Part shown: positions 22,088 to 34,421 of the stretch, one piece after another
How positions within the stretch are numbered: the stretch's first letter is position 1
Layout: each line of letters begins with the position of its first letter
NCBI RefSeq assembly: GCF_042186555.1
Contig: NC_133336.1
Coordinates: forward strand, 188,079,117-188,143,116
Origin: Aquarana catesbeiana
Taxonomy: Eukaryota > Chordata > Amphibia > Anura > Ranidae
Length of the DNA: 64,000 bases
Direction: 5' to 3'
Notes under the pieces: generated by a model
What the model was told of the DNA's origin: nothing
The model's database searches: none
The model's input: only the letters and a program-made list of their open reading frames with translations
Position numbers and translations under genes: made by a program

Positions 22088-22437
22088 CAGGGGTCTCCAA
22101 ACTTTCTAAACAAAGGCCCAGTTTACTGTCCTTTAGACTAAAGGGGGGCCAGACTGTGGGCATTGGGAGTAGAAAAGGACGTTAGTGGGAATAAACAATG
22201 CCCCATCTTTGGTGTCAGTGGGAGGAATATCGCTCCGTTGCTGGCATCATTGAGAGGAATAGTACCCCATTGTTGGTGCCGTTGGGAGGTCTAGCGCCCT
22301 ATCTTTGGTGTCATTGGAGGGAATTCTGCCCCTTCATTGGTGTCAGTGGGGGTCGGATCATGCCCAATTGTTGGTATCCGTGGATGAAAATTGTGCCCCA
22401 GGGGCCGAATAAAAGTAAGCAAAGGGCTACATTTGGT
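22088..22437 (+). mobile_element. hAT MITE with internal minisatellite (3' truncated)
   Basis: Starts CAGGGGTCTCCAAACTTTCT, followed by about six diverged units of ttggtgtcagtgggaggaat. It ends with gggccgaataaaagtaagca and caaagggctacatttggtgg; the expected terminal CCCTG is missing and replaced by a GGT/G-run tract. Recalled as a ranid family. Confidence 0.65.
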
Positions 22438-22914
22438 GGTGGTGGTGGGGGAGGGGGGGGGGATAGGAAACTAGGGAAATCAAAATATAGGCAGATGTAT
22501 CCATTCCTTCCTGAAGCCAAAAAAAGGGTAACCTTAAATAGCTATTGTATTTTTGGTAATTCATATTTATGAGGAAAAAACTAATAAGTGAAAGAGTGAT
22601 ATGAGATGAAATGACATTTAGTACATATTTACTTACTTAGTCATCACTCAAGGCTCCTATTGTTTGCAAGGACAAATATGACATTTTATATGACAGCTCT
22701 TTTCAGAAGTGCCTTGGGTGTTTGAAATAAAAAAAAAAACAAAACAAAACAGTGAGCTCTTTAAATGATTTTAGATATTAAAGTTCATGTGTCCACATCA
22801 CAAGTGAAAATTATTGTACAGGTAACCTAACTTGTCCCTTTTGGGGGGGACAGGTACTCTTTTAGAACTAAACAACTCAGTCTCTTTTTCCTTGAAATAC
22901 AGAACTTAGTTTAC

Positions 22915-22949
<35 letters not shown>

Positions 22950-22993
22950 GCTGCTGTGTGATTGACTGATTAGCAATTTGTGTTACCAAGCAC
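22438..22993. other. No gene; G run and (TA)n
   Basis: Contains G-rich sequence at 22437-22462 and a 31-base TA tract at 22917-22947. Otherwise AT-rich and unassigned. Confidence 0.5.
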
Positions 22994-23339
22994 TAGGGCT
23001 TTTTTGCAGCGGGAACGTGGGGGAACGCAGTTCCGGCACCTCCAGCACTGACTGTATGTAATGGTAAGGGGTGCTGGGGTGTGCTGCAGGGTCTATTGAT
23101 GCTGGCTGCTGAGAGATCTATTCTATCTGGAGGGGATCTATTTTTCTGCTTTTCTTGTTATCATTAACAAATTCCATACAAATTACTTATCACCACAAAA
23201 TTATACTTGGTTCTGTATTCTCTAAAAGGGCAGTAATGGGAGGTAGGTAGAGGGTGCTCGGAGGTGGATAGGGGGCAGAGACAAGGGGTGACTCAGAAAG
23301 GGGGAGTTCCTGCATCTATTCCTTGAGAAAAAAAGCCCC
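22994..23339. mobile_element. Putative MITE with GGGCTTTTTT termini
   Basis: Left GGGCTTTTTTGCAGCGGGAA and right GAGAAAAAAAGCCCC are short inverted repeats about 345 bp apart. No clear target duplication. The right end abuts the TATATATA next to Tc1 copy C. Confidence 0.45.
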
Positions 23340-23569
23340 GTATATATACAGTGCCTTGAAAAAGGAATTAATACCCCTTGAGATTTTCCACATTTTGTCA
23401 TGTTACAACCAAAACCTTAAATGTATTTTATTGGGATTTTATGTGATAGACCAACACAAAGTGGCACATAATTGTGAAGTGGAAGGAAAGTGATAAATGG
23501 TTTTCAACATTTTTTACAAATAAATATGTGAAAAGTGTGGGGTACATTTGTATTCAGCCCCCCCCTGAC

Positions 23570-25545
23570 TCAATACTTTGTAGAACCCCCTTTCTCTGCA
23601 ATTACAGTTGCAAGTCTTTTTGGGGATGTCTCTACCATCTTTGCACATCTACAGAGGGACATTTTTGCCCATTCTTCTTTTTGTAAAATAGCTCAAACTC
23701 TATCAGATTGGATGTAGAGCGTCTGTGAACAGCAATTTTCAAGTCTTGTCACAGATTCTCAATTGGATTTAGGTCTGGACTTTGACTGGGCCATTCTAAC
23801 ACATGACTATGCTTTGATCTAAACCATTCCATTGTATCTCTGGCTGTATGTTTAGGGTCGTTGTCCTGCTGGAAGGTGAACCTCCACTCCAGTCTCAAGT
23901 CTCTTGCAGACTCTAACAGGTTTTCTTCTAAGATTGCCCTGTATTTGGCTCCATCCATCTTCTCATCAACTCTGACCAGCTTCCCTGTCCCTGCTGATTA
24001 AAAGCATCCCCACAACATGATGCTGCCACCACCATGTTTCACGGTGGGGATGGTGTGTTCAGGGTGATGTACAGTGTTAGTTTTCCGCCACACATAGGGT
24101 TTTGCTTTTAGGCCAAAAAGTTCAATTTTGGTCTTATCTGACCAGAGCACCTTCTTCCACATATTTGCTGTGTCCCCCACATGGCTTCTCGCAAACTGTA
24201 AATGGGACTTCTTATGGTTTTCTTTCATAAATGTCTTTCTTCTTTCCACTCTTCCATAAAGGCCAGATTTGTGGAGTGCACGACTAATAGTTGTCCTGTG
24301 GACAGATTCTCCCACCTGAGCTGTGGATCTCTGCAGCTCCTCCAGAGTTACCATGGGCCTCTTGGCTGCTTCTCTGATTAATGCTCTCCTTGCCTGTCAG
24401 TTTAGGTGGACGGCCATGTCTTGGTAGGTTTGCAGTTGTGCCATACTCTTTCCATTTTTGGATGATGGATTGAATGGTGCTCCGTGAGATGTTCTAGGCT
24501 TGGGATATTTTTTTATAACCTAACCCTGCTTTAAACTTCTCCACAACTTTATCTGTGACCTGTCTGGTGTAAGGTTGCCACCTGTCCAGTTTTGACCCGG
24601 ACAGTACGGGTTTAGAATGCTGTGCCCAGGTTTCCCTCTGCCTGACCCCCTGGACACCAGTGGCGCTGACAGGGGGTACCATGGGGCCTCCTGTAGGCGC
24701 TCCAGCACACAGTGGGACCCGGAAAGCAGAAGGATTGGAGCGGGGGGGGGGGCAATTACAGAGGAGTCAAAACATAAGGGAGAGAGAGAGGCGCCAGGTA
24801 ACTGCTGATGTGGTCATTTTTAATAAGTTAAATGTTTTAAAACAATCCACTCACTCTCCATGTCGGAGCTGTAGGCATGTCAGTCTGTGATGTCCGCTGC
24901 CCCATTCTCCCCTCCGATCCACGCTGCTGTTATCACTGAATCACTGGAGGAAGCCAAGGATACAGAGCCGCAGGGAAACTGCAGTGAGCTGTCAGATAGC
25001 CTGGGACGCTGTGACCAATCAGAGTGTTCCAGAGGCTTAACCACACCTCCATCATCAGAGGCTGACAGTTCACATGAGTCTCCCGTGGCTCTGTGCTTCC
25101 TACAGCGATTCAGTGAAACAGCAGCTACCTGTCATCTCTCTCTCTCCCTTATGTTTTGAATCCTCTGTAATTGCCCCCCCTCCCAACGCTCCGATCCCCC
25201 TGCTGTCCAGGTCCCCCTGTGTGCTGGGGCCCCTACAGGAGGCCCCGTGGTACCCCCTGTCGGCTGCCATGGGGGTATTGGGGGGAGGAGGATTTGTGCT
25301 GGTAGGGAAAGAGGATTTGTAATAGGAGGGATGGGGATAATGGCACCCCAATCACAAAGCGAAACTTCTTTTGGGTGACAGGCATCCCACGATTCTGTTT
25401 TTGCGATTTTGCCGTGATTTGTCGGGTGACAACCGTGGCCAAATCATGTTGCGGTTGGGGTGCCACGCTGTGCGCCGCTAAAGTGTTCAGGTTTGGCTTG
25501 AAGTAAAGGTGGCAACCCTAGTCTGGTGTGTTCCTTGGCCTTCGT
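23570..25545 (-). pseudogene. Tc1-like transposase pseudogene, copy C
   Basis: The start codon position (25543-25545) reads ACG instead of ATG. The insertion at 24570-25520 separates the first ten or so codons from the rest. Readable blocks: HTRQ/VTDKVVEKFKAGLGYKK; VTLEELQRSTAQVGESVHRT; the first catalytic Asp in WSDKTKIELFGL (Glu after Asp changed to Lys); HGGGSIMLWGCF then TAA; then FQQDNDPKHTARD and LEWPSQSPDLNPIENL followed by TGA in place of Trp. The three catalytic residues survive but two stops, a lost start and an insertion disable it. The natural stop is the complement of tca at 23570. Confidence 0.9.
24570..25520. mobile_element. Non-autonomous foldback element, hAT-like, nested in Tc1 copy C
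   Basis: Termini TAAGGTTGCCACC and GGTGGCAACCCTA. Flanked by exact GTCTGGTG (24562-24569, 25521-25528), and the ninth base T also matches. The 8-bp duplication fits hAT. An internal inverted repeat of about 150 bp pairs 24664-24814 with 25110-25268 (for example gcaattacagagga and tcctctgtaattgc). No transposase frame. 951 bp is long for a MITE. Confidence 0.85.
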
Positions 25546-25904
25546 GATGCTGTTTGTTCACTAAGGTTCTCTAACAAACCTCTGAGGGCTTCACAGAACA
25601 GCTGTATTTATACTGAGATTAAATTACACACAGGTGGACTCTATTTACTAATTAGGTGACTTCTGAAGGCAATTGGTTCCACTAGATTTTAGTTAGGGGT
25701 ATCAGAGTAAAAGGGGGGCTGAATACAAAGGCATGCCACACTGTTCAGACATTTATTTGTAAAAAAAAAAAATTGAAAACCATTTATCATTTTCCTTCCA
25801 TTTCACAATTATGTGTCACTTTGTGTTGGTCTATCACATAAAATCCCAATAAAATACATTTAGGTTTCTGGTTGTAACATGACAAAATGTGGAAAATGTA
25901 AAGG

Positions 25905-26873
<969 letters not shown>

Positions 26874-27089
26874 ATGGACTTTTTTTGGCGGGCCTGACCA
26901 ACCATGTATCCATGTTGAGAGCTGCCTTGTATCCTCTGTACTTTGTCGTTATGTCAAGAAGTCTAATTAGCCCTCCTAGTTCTAATCTTGGATCTTGAAC
27001 TACAACCCCCACCACCACCACCACTTTGTGGAGATGATTGGAGGGGGGAGGGATCCTGCAGTTTAGCAAAAGACGTTTTCAGCTCGCCG

Positions 27090-27245
27090 TATTATTATTA
27101 CTACAGGCATTTATATAGCAACAATTTATGCCACCTTAACATACTGTACATTCACACCGGTCCCTGCCCTCAAGGAGCTTCCAATTCTAAGGCTATATGC
27201 CAAATAATATAGCAGCGTGTCTTTGGGGTATGGGAGGAAATTCCT
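27090..27245 (+). mobile_element. SINE/LINE-tail-like repeat, copy 3 (partial)
   Basis: (ATT)n start, acaggcatttatatagcaac, ccctcaaggagcttccaatt, cgtgtctttggggtatggga. Runs into the satellite array at about 27241. Confidence 0.6.
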
Positions 27246-29120
27246 TCTATCAGCATGCTTCTTGTCAGCACATTAATTGAATGGCTTCTTGTTCTGCTTC
27301 TTCCTCTCACACTTCAGCCCTGCTGTAAAAGACACTGCAAGAAGCTGGTCAGATTAAGGTACTTGCACTCCCACCCTGTGATTGGACAGTGAAAAGAGAA
27401 GTCGCATACTAATAATAATACTAATGCTAACACTAATCTCTCTGTCACTCTGTTCTCCCTTGCTATCAGCACATGAACTGATTGGCTGTTTGTGCTGCTT
27501 CTCCCTCTCTCACACTAGCCCTGCTGTACAGTGTCTGCAAGAGCCTGATCCTAGGTTAGATCCAGCTAGTTGCCCTCCTACCCTGTGACTGGACAGTGAA
27601 AGGAGAAGCAGCAGATCAGTTAGCTCATCTCCCTGTCACTCTGTTCTCGTCTGCTATTAGCGCATGAACTGATTGGTCCCTTGTGCTGCTTCTCCTTCCC
27701 ACACTTTAGCCCTGCTGTGCAGTAACTGAAAGAGCCTGGTCCTAGGTTAGATTCAGATACTTACTCTTCCGCCCTGTGACTGGACCGTGAAAGGAGCAGC
27801 AGCAGGTCAGGGAGCTCATCTCTCTGTCACTCTGTTCTCCTCTGCTATCAGCATACAAAGTGATTGGCTCTATGTGCTGCTTCTCCCTCTCTCACTTTAG
27901 CCCTGCTTTACAGTGACTGCAAATGCCTGATCCTAGGTTTGATACAGGTAATCGCCCTCCCACCCTGTGACTGGACAGTGAAAAGAGAAACAGCACATCA
28001 ATGAGCTCATCTCTCTGTCACCTTGCTCTCACCTCCTATCAGCATGTTTCTCATCAGCACACAAACCAATTGATTCATTATGCTGTTTCTCCCTCTCTCA
28101 CTCTAACCCTGCTGTAAAGTGACTGCAAAAGCCTGATCCTAGGTTAGATTCAGGCAATTACCCCCGCCCCCCCCCCCCAGTGACTGGACAGTGAATCGAG
28201 AAGCAGCACAATGGTGAGCTCACCTCTCTGTCAATCTGTTCTCTTCTCCTCTCAGCACATGAACTGAATGGCTCTGTGTGCTGCTTTTCACACTCCAGCC
28301 TTGCTGTGCCTTGACTGCAAGAGCCTCTTCCTAGGTTAGATTCAAGAAATTGCCCTCCTATCCCATAACTGGACAGTGAAAGTAGAAGTAGCAGATCAAT
28401 TAGCTCATCTCTCTGTCACTTTGTTCACTCCTCCTCTCAGCACATGAACTGATTGGCTCCTTGTACTGCTTCTCCTTCTCACACTCCAGCCCTGCTGTGC
28501 AGTGACTGCAAGAGCCTGAACCTAGGTTAGATTCAGGCAACCGTCCCCCCCCCCCAATGACTGGACAGTGAATGGAGAAGCAGCACAATGCTGAGCTCAC
28601 CTCTCTGTCAATCTGTTCTCTCCTCCTCTCAGCACATGAGCTGATTGGCTCTGTGTGCTGCTTCTTGCACTCCAGCCCTGCTGTGCCATGACTGCAAGAG
28701 CCTGAGCCTAGGTTAGATTCAGGTAATTGCCCTCCCACCCTGTGACTGGACAGTGAAAGGAGAAGCAGCAGATCAATTAGCTCATCTCTCTGTCACTCTG
28801 TTCTCTCCTCCTCTCAGCACATGAACTGATTGGCTCTGTGTGCTGCTTCTCACACTCCAGCCCCGCTGTGTAGTGACTGCAAGATAATGGTCCTAGCTTA
28901 GGTTCAAGTAATTGCCCTCCCACCTAGTGACTGGACAGTGAAAGGAGAAGCAGCACATAAATGAGCTCCTCTCTCTGTCACTCAGTTCCCTCCTCCTATA
29001 AGCATGCTCTTTGCATGGCAACACAACTGATTGTCTTCTTATGTCTCCTTATGCTGCCTCTTTCTCCTGAGCTCTGCTGTACAGGGACTGCAAGAGGCTG
29101 ACACCAGGTCACATTCAGGT
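27241..29120. repeat. Satellite-like array, about ten units of ~185 bp
   Basis: ctggacagtgaa marks units at 27384, 27591, 27782, 27973, 28186, 28371, 28563, 28748 and 28933; spacings are 207, 191, 191, 213, 185, 192, 185 and 185. Each unit has ctcatctctctgtcactctg, cagcacatgaactgattggc, ccagccctgctgtgcagtga and gagcctgatcctaggttaga. C-run expansions occur at 28163-28178 and 28547-28556. Edge units are the most diverged, as expected for unequal exchange. Confidence 0.95.
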
Positions 29121-30515
29121 ACGCAAAGTGCTTGAATTTTAAAAAATACATTTAATGATATACTAATGGTTACACAGCTGCATTCATTGGCATTATCTAC
29201 CTAGAATTCAGCTTTAAAAAATTGAAATTATTGAGCATGGCTTGCCTACTACCCCAGCTTAAAATTATGTCACCACTTTTGAATAAAGCTCTCCCGTAAA
29301 ATCCACGTTTAAAGCTTTTAGCGGTGCAATAGAATAAATGTCAAGCCAAAAGTTAGGCCCACTCTCGCACCATAGAGCACGTCGTAAAACTTTCCTAACA
29401 TCAATATTTTTGAAGAAATGGCCATTTATCCGGGACATAATTAATGAAATGTTTAAAAAATTAAATGTGACTCAAACCTTCCCCATTAAAAGCTTCATTT
29501 TTCATTTTACAATAGAATCCTGGAAAAAAAAACGGACCCTTTTTTATTTCCTTTTTTTTTTTTTTTTTTGGCCACAATGTCTCCTCCGCCACACCCGTCT
29601 TGAGATATGGCTGTTCCCTGGACAAGCAACGTAAGTCACCCGAAGCTGTCTTGAAAAATGACCTGTTTCCTTGTCACCCTGGGGTTAATTGCTAAGGTAG
29701 AAATATGGTGAGGACCTGCGTCACAGTGCCGATTTTCTCAGTATTCCTGATGACCTTTGAGGATGGGCCCAACACCCCCCACTTCTGTTTGTTTTGGCAG
29801 TTTTCTGTCGGTTTGTTAAAAGTCAACAAGCCTCTCAGACGCCCCCTTGGCCTGTCTGGCTCTTCTCACCGTCCCACCACATGTCCCTCAAAACTCACGT
29901 CTGGCCTGGAAGGCTCTTCACACCCAGAACTGGGAGTGTAGATGTAAAAAAAAAAAAAAAAATCCCAGCTGTAATATAAACCTTTAGTACCACTATATTA
30001 GGCCAACTCCGAGCTCGACGTGCTGTGTCCTCTGGCCACCAAATTTAAGGCCTTTTGCTAGGTTGTTTATACAAGCACCATGGCCATTTGGATGTAGTAG
30101 CAAATGGTTCCCACCATGAACGTAAGCAGATATTTTTACTCCCTGGAGGCAGAGTCTGTAATACTACCCCTACCCCCACCACCCATGTCATTCAAAAACC
30201 AAATTTATAAAGATGGAACTGGAACGTAGAATTCAAAATATTCGTATGGTAAAAAATAAAAAATACATTTTCAGGGTTTACACATGAAGTTTTGACATGG
30301 CAAAAAAAACCCTAAAAATTTCTGGGTTTTCATACAAAATTTGTTGGGTCCATAATTTTCCTAGCGAATGCTCTGATAAACAATTTTCCTGAAATTGCAT
30401 ACAAATGTTCAAACACATTTTTGTTGGCCAGTTTAACAATGAACATATTACACAATGCATATGTACATCCCGACTTTGAATGTAGAATTTGGAACATTGG
30501 TATGGCAAACAGGTT
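29121..30515. other. Low-copy stretch, no gene recognised
   Basis: 29280-29520 is AT-rich, lacks the repeats seen elsewhere, and could be conserved non-coding sequence, which cannot be tested here. Poly-T at 29548-29568 and poly-A at 29946-29962 are seen. No domain in any frame. Confidence 0.4.
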
Positions 30516-31114
30516 TTCCTGGCACCAACATGGCAGCATGCATGTAGTAGTAGCCCCACCTACTTCCTCACACAGGACCGGTGCAAAGCTATAAAGATTG
30601 AACGCCCACACAACAGCCCATTCATCCTTCGCCAGCCAACACAATAGGCAGGACAGCCAATCCTCATAATGGTGTGTTCTTTCAGCAATACTGATGGGCT
30701 TAGTAGTCCTCACTACAGCTGTCTTTGGCGGGAAGGCAGTAGCTTACTCACTTTCTTATAAGATAAGATTTGCTTAAGCATCCCAACTTGGTAACTAGTT
30801 ATTGGTCTACCAGTACTAGGAAAATTACTGTAAGTATTTGATACAATATTCCTGGTGCCAACATGGAAGCATACTAGCGGTAGACCAATAACTAGTTACC
30901 AGGGTGGGAACCCTAAGCAAATCCTATCTTATCAGAAAGTGAGTAAGCTACCCCCTTCCCGCCAAAGACAGCTGTACTGAGGACTACTAAGCCTATCAGT
31001 AGTGCTGAAAGAACGTGCCATTATGAGGACCTGATTGGCTGTGCTGCCTATCCTGTGGGTATAAGTAGGAGGGGCTACTACCACATGCACGCTGCAATGG
31101 ATTGGTGCCAGGAA
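30516..31114. mobile_element. Large foldback element (TTCCTGGCACCAA family)
   Basis: Arm 1 (30516-30815) and arm 2 (30877-31114) are diverged inverted copies: ttcctggcaccaacatggca versus the terminal attggtgccaggaa; acagctgtctttggcgggaa versus ttcccgccaaagacagctgt; ggtaactagttattggtcta versus tagaccaataactagttacc. The centre holds another family end (attactgtaagtatttgata, attcctggtgccaacatgga). No coding potential. Confidence 0.85.
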
Positions 31115-31445
31115 CGGAAAATTATGGTACGTTTTTGATAGAATTTTCCATTTTTTTGGTGTATTGAATGTTCAGTTAAACAGTTTTTCTGAATTTCCAT
31201 TCAAACTAAGTTCTACTGGTGTTTGGGAAGTGATCAGCACCTCACAAACAATAAAAAGTCCAGATTGTATTGTGTATCAAATCATTTAGTGTGTAAGCAG
31301 AGTTTTGGGATCTTTTTGCACCCACGAGTCCGTAATAGTACCCCCAACCTCCTAAACCCCCACCACCCAGGTCATGCCAGACCAAAATTTAAAAAGTTCT
31401 AAGTAAAAAAGCAGACCAGTAAAATTTCATTAAAAAAAAACACAA

Positions 31446-32230
31446 AAATTTGATGTCCAGATACTTACAGCAATTTTCCTTTCCTGACGAGCTCCATGTC
31501 AGTCTACCACTGGACAATGCTGACACGGAGCCATCAGGAAAACGGAAAACTGAATGTCCAAATACTTATTGCAATTTTCCTTTCCTGACGGGCTCCATGT
31601 CAGCCTACCACAGGAACTTGCTGACATGGAGCCAGCAGGAAGACAGAAATTTGAATGTCCAAATATTTACCGCAATTTTCCTTTCCTGACAAGCCCTATG
31701 TCAGCTTACCACTCGACCTTGCTGACATGGAGCCATCAGGAAAATTGAAAATTGAATGTCCAAATATTTACCTGAATTTTCCTTTCCCGACAAGCTCACT
31801 ATCAGCCTACTACTGGACCTTTGGTGACATGGAGTCATCAGGAAAATTGAAAACTGACAGTCCAAATACTTACCTTTCCTGACGGACTCTGTGTCAGCCT
31901 ACCACTGGACCTCGCTGACATAAAGCCATCAGGAAGACAGAAAATTGAATGTCCAAATACATTCTGCAATTTTCCTTTCCTGACAAGCTCCGTGTCAGCC
32001 TACCACTGGACCTCGCTGACATAGAGCTGTCAGAAAGATGGAAAATTAAATGTCCAAATACTTACTGCAATTTTCCTTTCCTGAAGAGCTACAGATCAGC
32101 CCACCACTGGACCCTGCTGACCTTGAGCCGTCAAGAAGACGGAAAATTGAATGTCCAAACAGTTAACGTAATTTTCTTTTCCTGGTGAGCTCCATATCAG
32201 CACAAGGTCCAGTGGTAGGCTGACATGAAG
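31446..32230. repeat. Tandem array of ~101-bp hairpin units
   Basis: gtcca(a/g)atact(t/c)a marks units at about 31453, 31555, 31656, 31757, 31859, 31951, 32051 and 32150. Inside each unit gctccatgtcagcctaccac and gctgacatggagcc(a)tcagga form a hairpin. The edge sequence tacttac(t/c)gcaattttcctttcctga links it to the foldback families at 30516 and 33416. No stable reading frame. Confidence 0.92.
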
Positions 32231-32634
32231 CCTTCAGGAAAAATAGTTTTTGGTTTATTCATTAGATTCTCTAATAATTGATGGGGTCAAATTCAATTTC
32301 TTAAATGTAGAGAACTGAAGGAGATGGATGGAAAAATATGAAATTGTAACTGGGATTATAATTTTTAAACAATCCGGAAAATTGGACATGTACTGTACAT
32401 CCAGAAATCAAATGAAAAATTTGGAACATTGGCATGGCGATGATGAGACACATTATTTGGGACATTGTATAAAGAAAAAATAAAATGTTCTTACAAACTT
32501 TTTTTTTCTGAATTTTCCTTTAATATTTCATTGTGTTAACAGATATGTTTGCTATTTTTGCACCCTGGAGACTGGAGTCTGTAGTAGTGTCAGACCCCAA
32601 TTTAGGTAATTGTAGGTAATTACACCAGTAGAAT
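32231..32634. other. No gene recognised
   Basis: AT-rich. Contains ggaacattggcatggc (about 32421), a phrase shared with 30490 and 33395, so it probably belongs to the surrounding foldback repeat. Confidence 0.45.
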
Positions 32635-32638
32635 TTAA

Positions 32639-33164
32639 AGTGTTACTAAACCCAGGACCCAGCATTCACTATATCTGGTCTCCCGCAGTACACAGAACAT
32701 GGAAATGCAATTATTTTAGTAAGTATAAACTGCTAAATACCTTTTCTCATCAGCAGTATATAGCAGTCCTTTGACTTCTATCAGTGTCCAGCCAAGAACT
32801 GGTTAAAGCTTGTAGGAGGAGTTTTCTGACTGTCCTATGAGACTGCTAGACCCCTGACCCTCTGTCTGGAGAGTGCTGATTGGCCCTGTGCTGATCACAT
32901 GCACTCTCCCAAGAAAAAAGAAAAAAACCTCTCTAGCAATACACACAAAACTGAGCATGTGCCGCCTGACTCTATAGACTATTGTGTTATCAGGAAATTA
33001 TCAGGGGGCAGTGGAAGAAGTAGAGGATCAGAGAAGACGGGATCAAACAGCCTTTTTACACAATGCGTAGGATTAACCCCTTAGGTCCCACAGTGAGTAT
33101 AACAAGCATGCTTTACTGCATATACAGACTGATTTTACTGCTGTGGGTTTAGTAACACTTTCAT
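32639..33164. mobile_element. TTAA-associated MITE
   Basis: Left AGTGTTACTAAACCCA and right TGGGTTTAGTAACACTT are exact inverted repeats. TTAA lies at both edges (32635-32638, 33165-33168), as for piggyBac- or Kolobok-type targets. The interior is non-coding, with a polyA-rich segment (32911-32930). Confidence 0.75.
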
Positions 33165-33415
33165 TTAAAAATCTTTTGGGGGGGGGGGGGCAAGTTCATC
33201 CAATTTTCCAATAGTTAATGGGGATCAGATCATTGTATTCGACCGTAGTGACACGAAAAATGAAATGCGAAGAATGGAACATTTTTCTTGAACAAATTAA
33301 ATTCTAACTGTGAATGTGGTTTTCATTCAGGCAAATTACTTATTGTAATGCACAGGGGCATTCCAAAATCGAACACTGAATTCAAATTATTGGCATGGCA
33401 AAAAAACCTCCTGAA

Positions 33416-33600
33416 AATTGTATCAAATACTTACCGTAATTTTTCTTTCCTGGCGCCAATCCATGGCAGCATACATGTGGTTGTATGCTACCAAGTTGGC
33501 ATCAGGAAAGTGGAAAATTGTATCAAATACTTACCGTAATTTTTCTTTCCTGGCGCCAATCCATGGCAGCATGTATGCTGCCATAGTGGCGCCAGGAAAA
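33416..33600. mobile_element. Foldback repeat doublet (TTCCTGGCGCCAATCC)
   Basis: Two direct copies of tatcaaatacttaccgtaat + tttctttcctggcgccaatc (33420 and 33521). Each is followed by catggcagcat and an inverted partner (ggcatcaggaaag; ggcgccaggaaa). Same family as 30516-31114 and the 101-bp array. Confidence 0.8.
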
Positions 33601-34372
33601 AACATTTTTCAGGGTTTTCATGTGAAAATTGTTGGGTCTATCATGGTACTATCGAATGCTCTGATGAACATTGTTTCTGAATTTCCATACCAAAGTTGTA
33701 ACTAAATTTTGTAGGTGTACTGCAAGCTTAACAATGAACTTAAAATGTAATTTCGGCATGTGCACCCAATCAAATGCAGAAATGTAGAATTTGGCATGAC
33801 AATTTAACACATTTTTCAGAGTAATGGAATAATGGTGTCATCAAATGTTCTGACGAAGAATTTATCTGAATTTTACATGTGTACCTTTGAAGGAAATTCT
33901 ACTGGCGAATTGCCAGCTTAAAATGGTTGTAAATCCTTCAACATACCCAGTGAAGTGACTGCCCTCAGGTGATACACAGAGATGAAACAAATCCTGCTAC
34001 GTAAGTTGTACCTGTTTACAGTGCATCCGGAAAGTATTCCCAGCGCTTCACTTTTTCCACATTTTGCTTACATGTTACAGCCTTAATCCAAAATGGATTA
34101 AATTCATTATTTTGCCCAAAATTCTACAAACAATACCCCATAATGAAAATGTGAAAAAAGTTTGTTTGAAAGCTTTGCAAATTTATGAAAATTAAAAAAT
34201 TAAAAAATCCCATGTACATAAGTATTCACAGCCTTTGCCATGACACTCAATATTGAGCTCAGGTCCATCCTGTTTCCACTGATCATCCTTGAAATGTTTC
34301 TACAACTTGATTGGAGTCCACCTGTGGTAAATTCAGTTGATTGGACATGATTTGGAAAGGCACACACCGGTC

Positions 34373-34380
34373 TATATAAG
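34373..34380 (+). promoter_or_regulatory. TATA-like box of second-family Tc1
   Basis: TATATAAG in the context ccggtctatataaggtccca, 42 bases before the transposase ATG at 34422. Likely the element's own core promoter. Confidence 0.5.
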
Positions 34381-34421
34381 GTCCCACCGTTACCAGTGCA
34401 TGTCAGAGCACAAACCAAGCC

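Noticed and set aside
33420..33560. atacttacc match to the 5' end of U1 snRNA
   Set aside because: Identity stops after nine bases and the rest of U1 is absent; it reflects complementarity to a splice-donor-like motif in the repeat.
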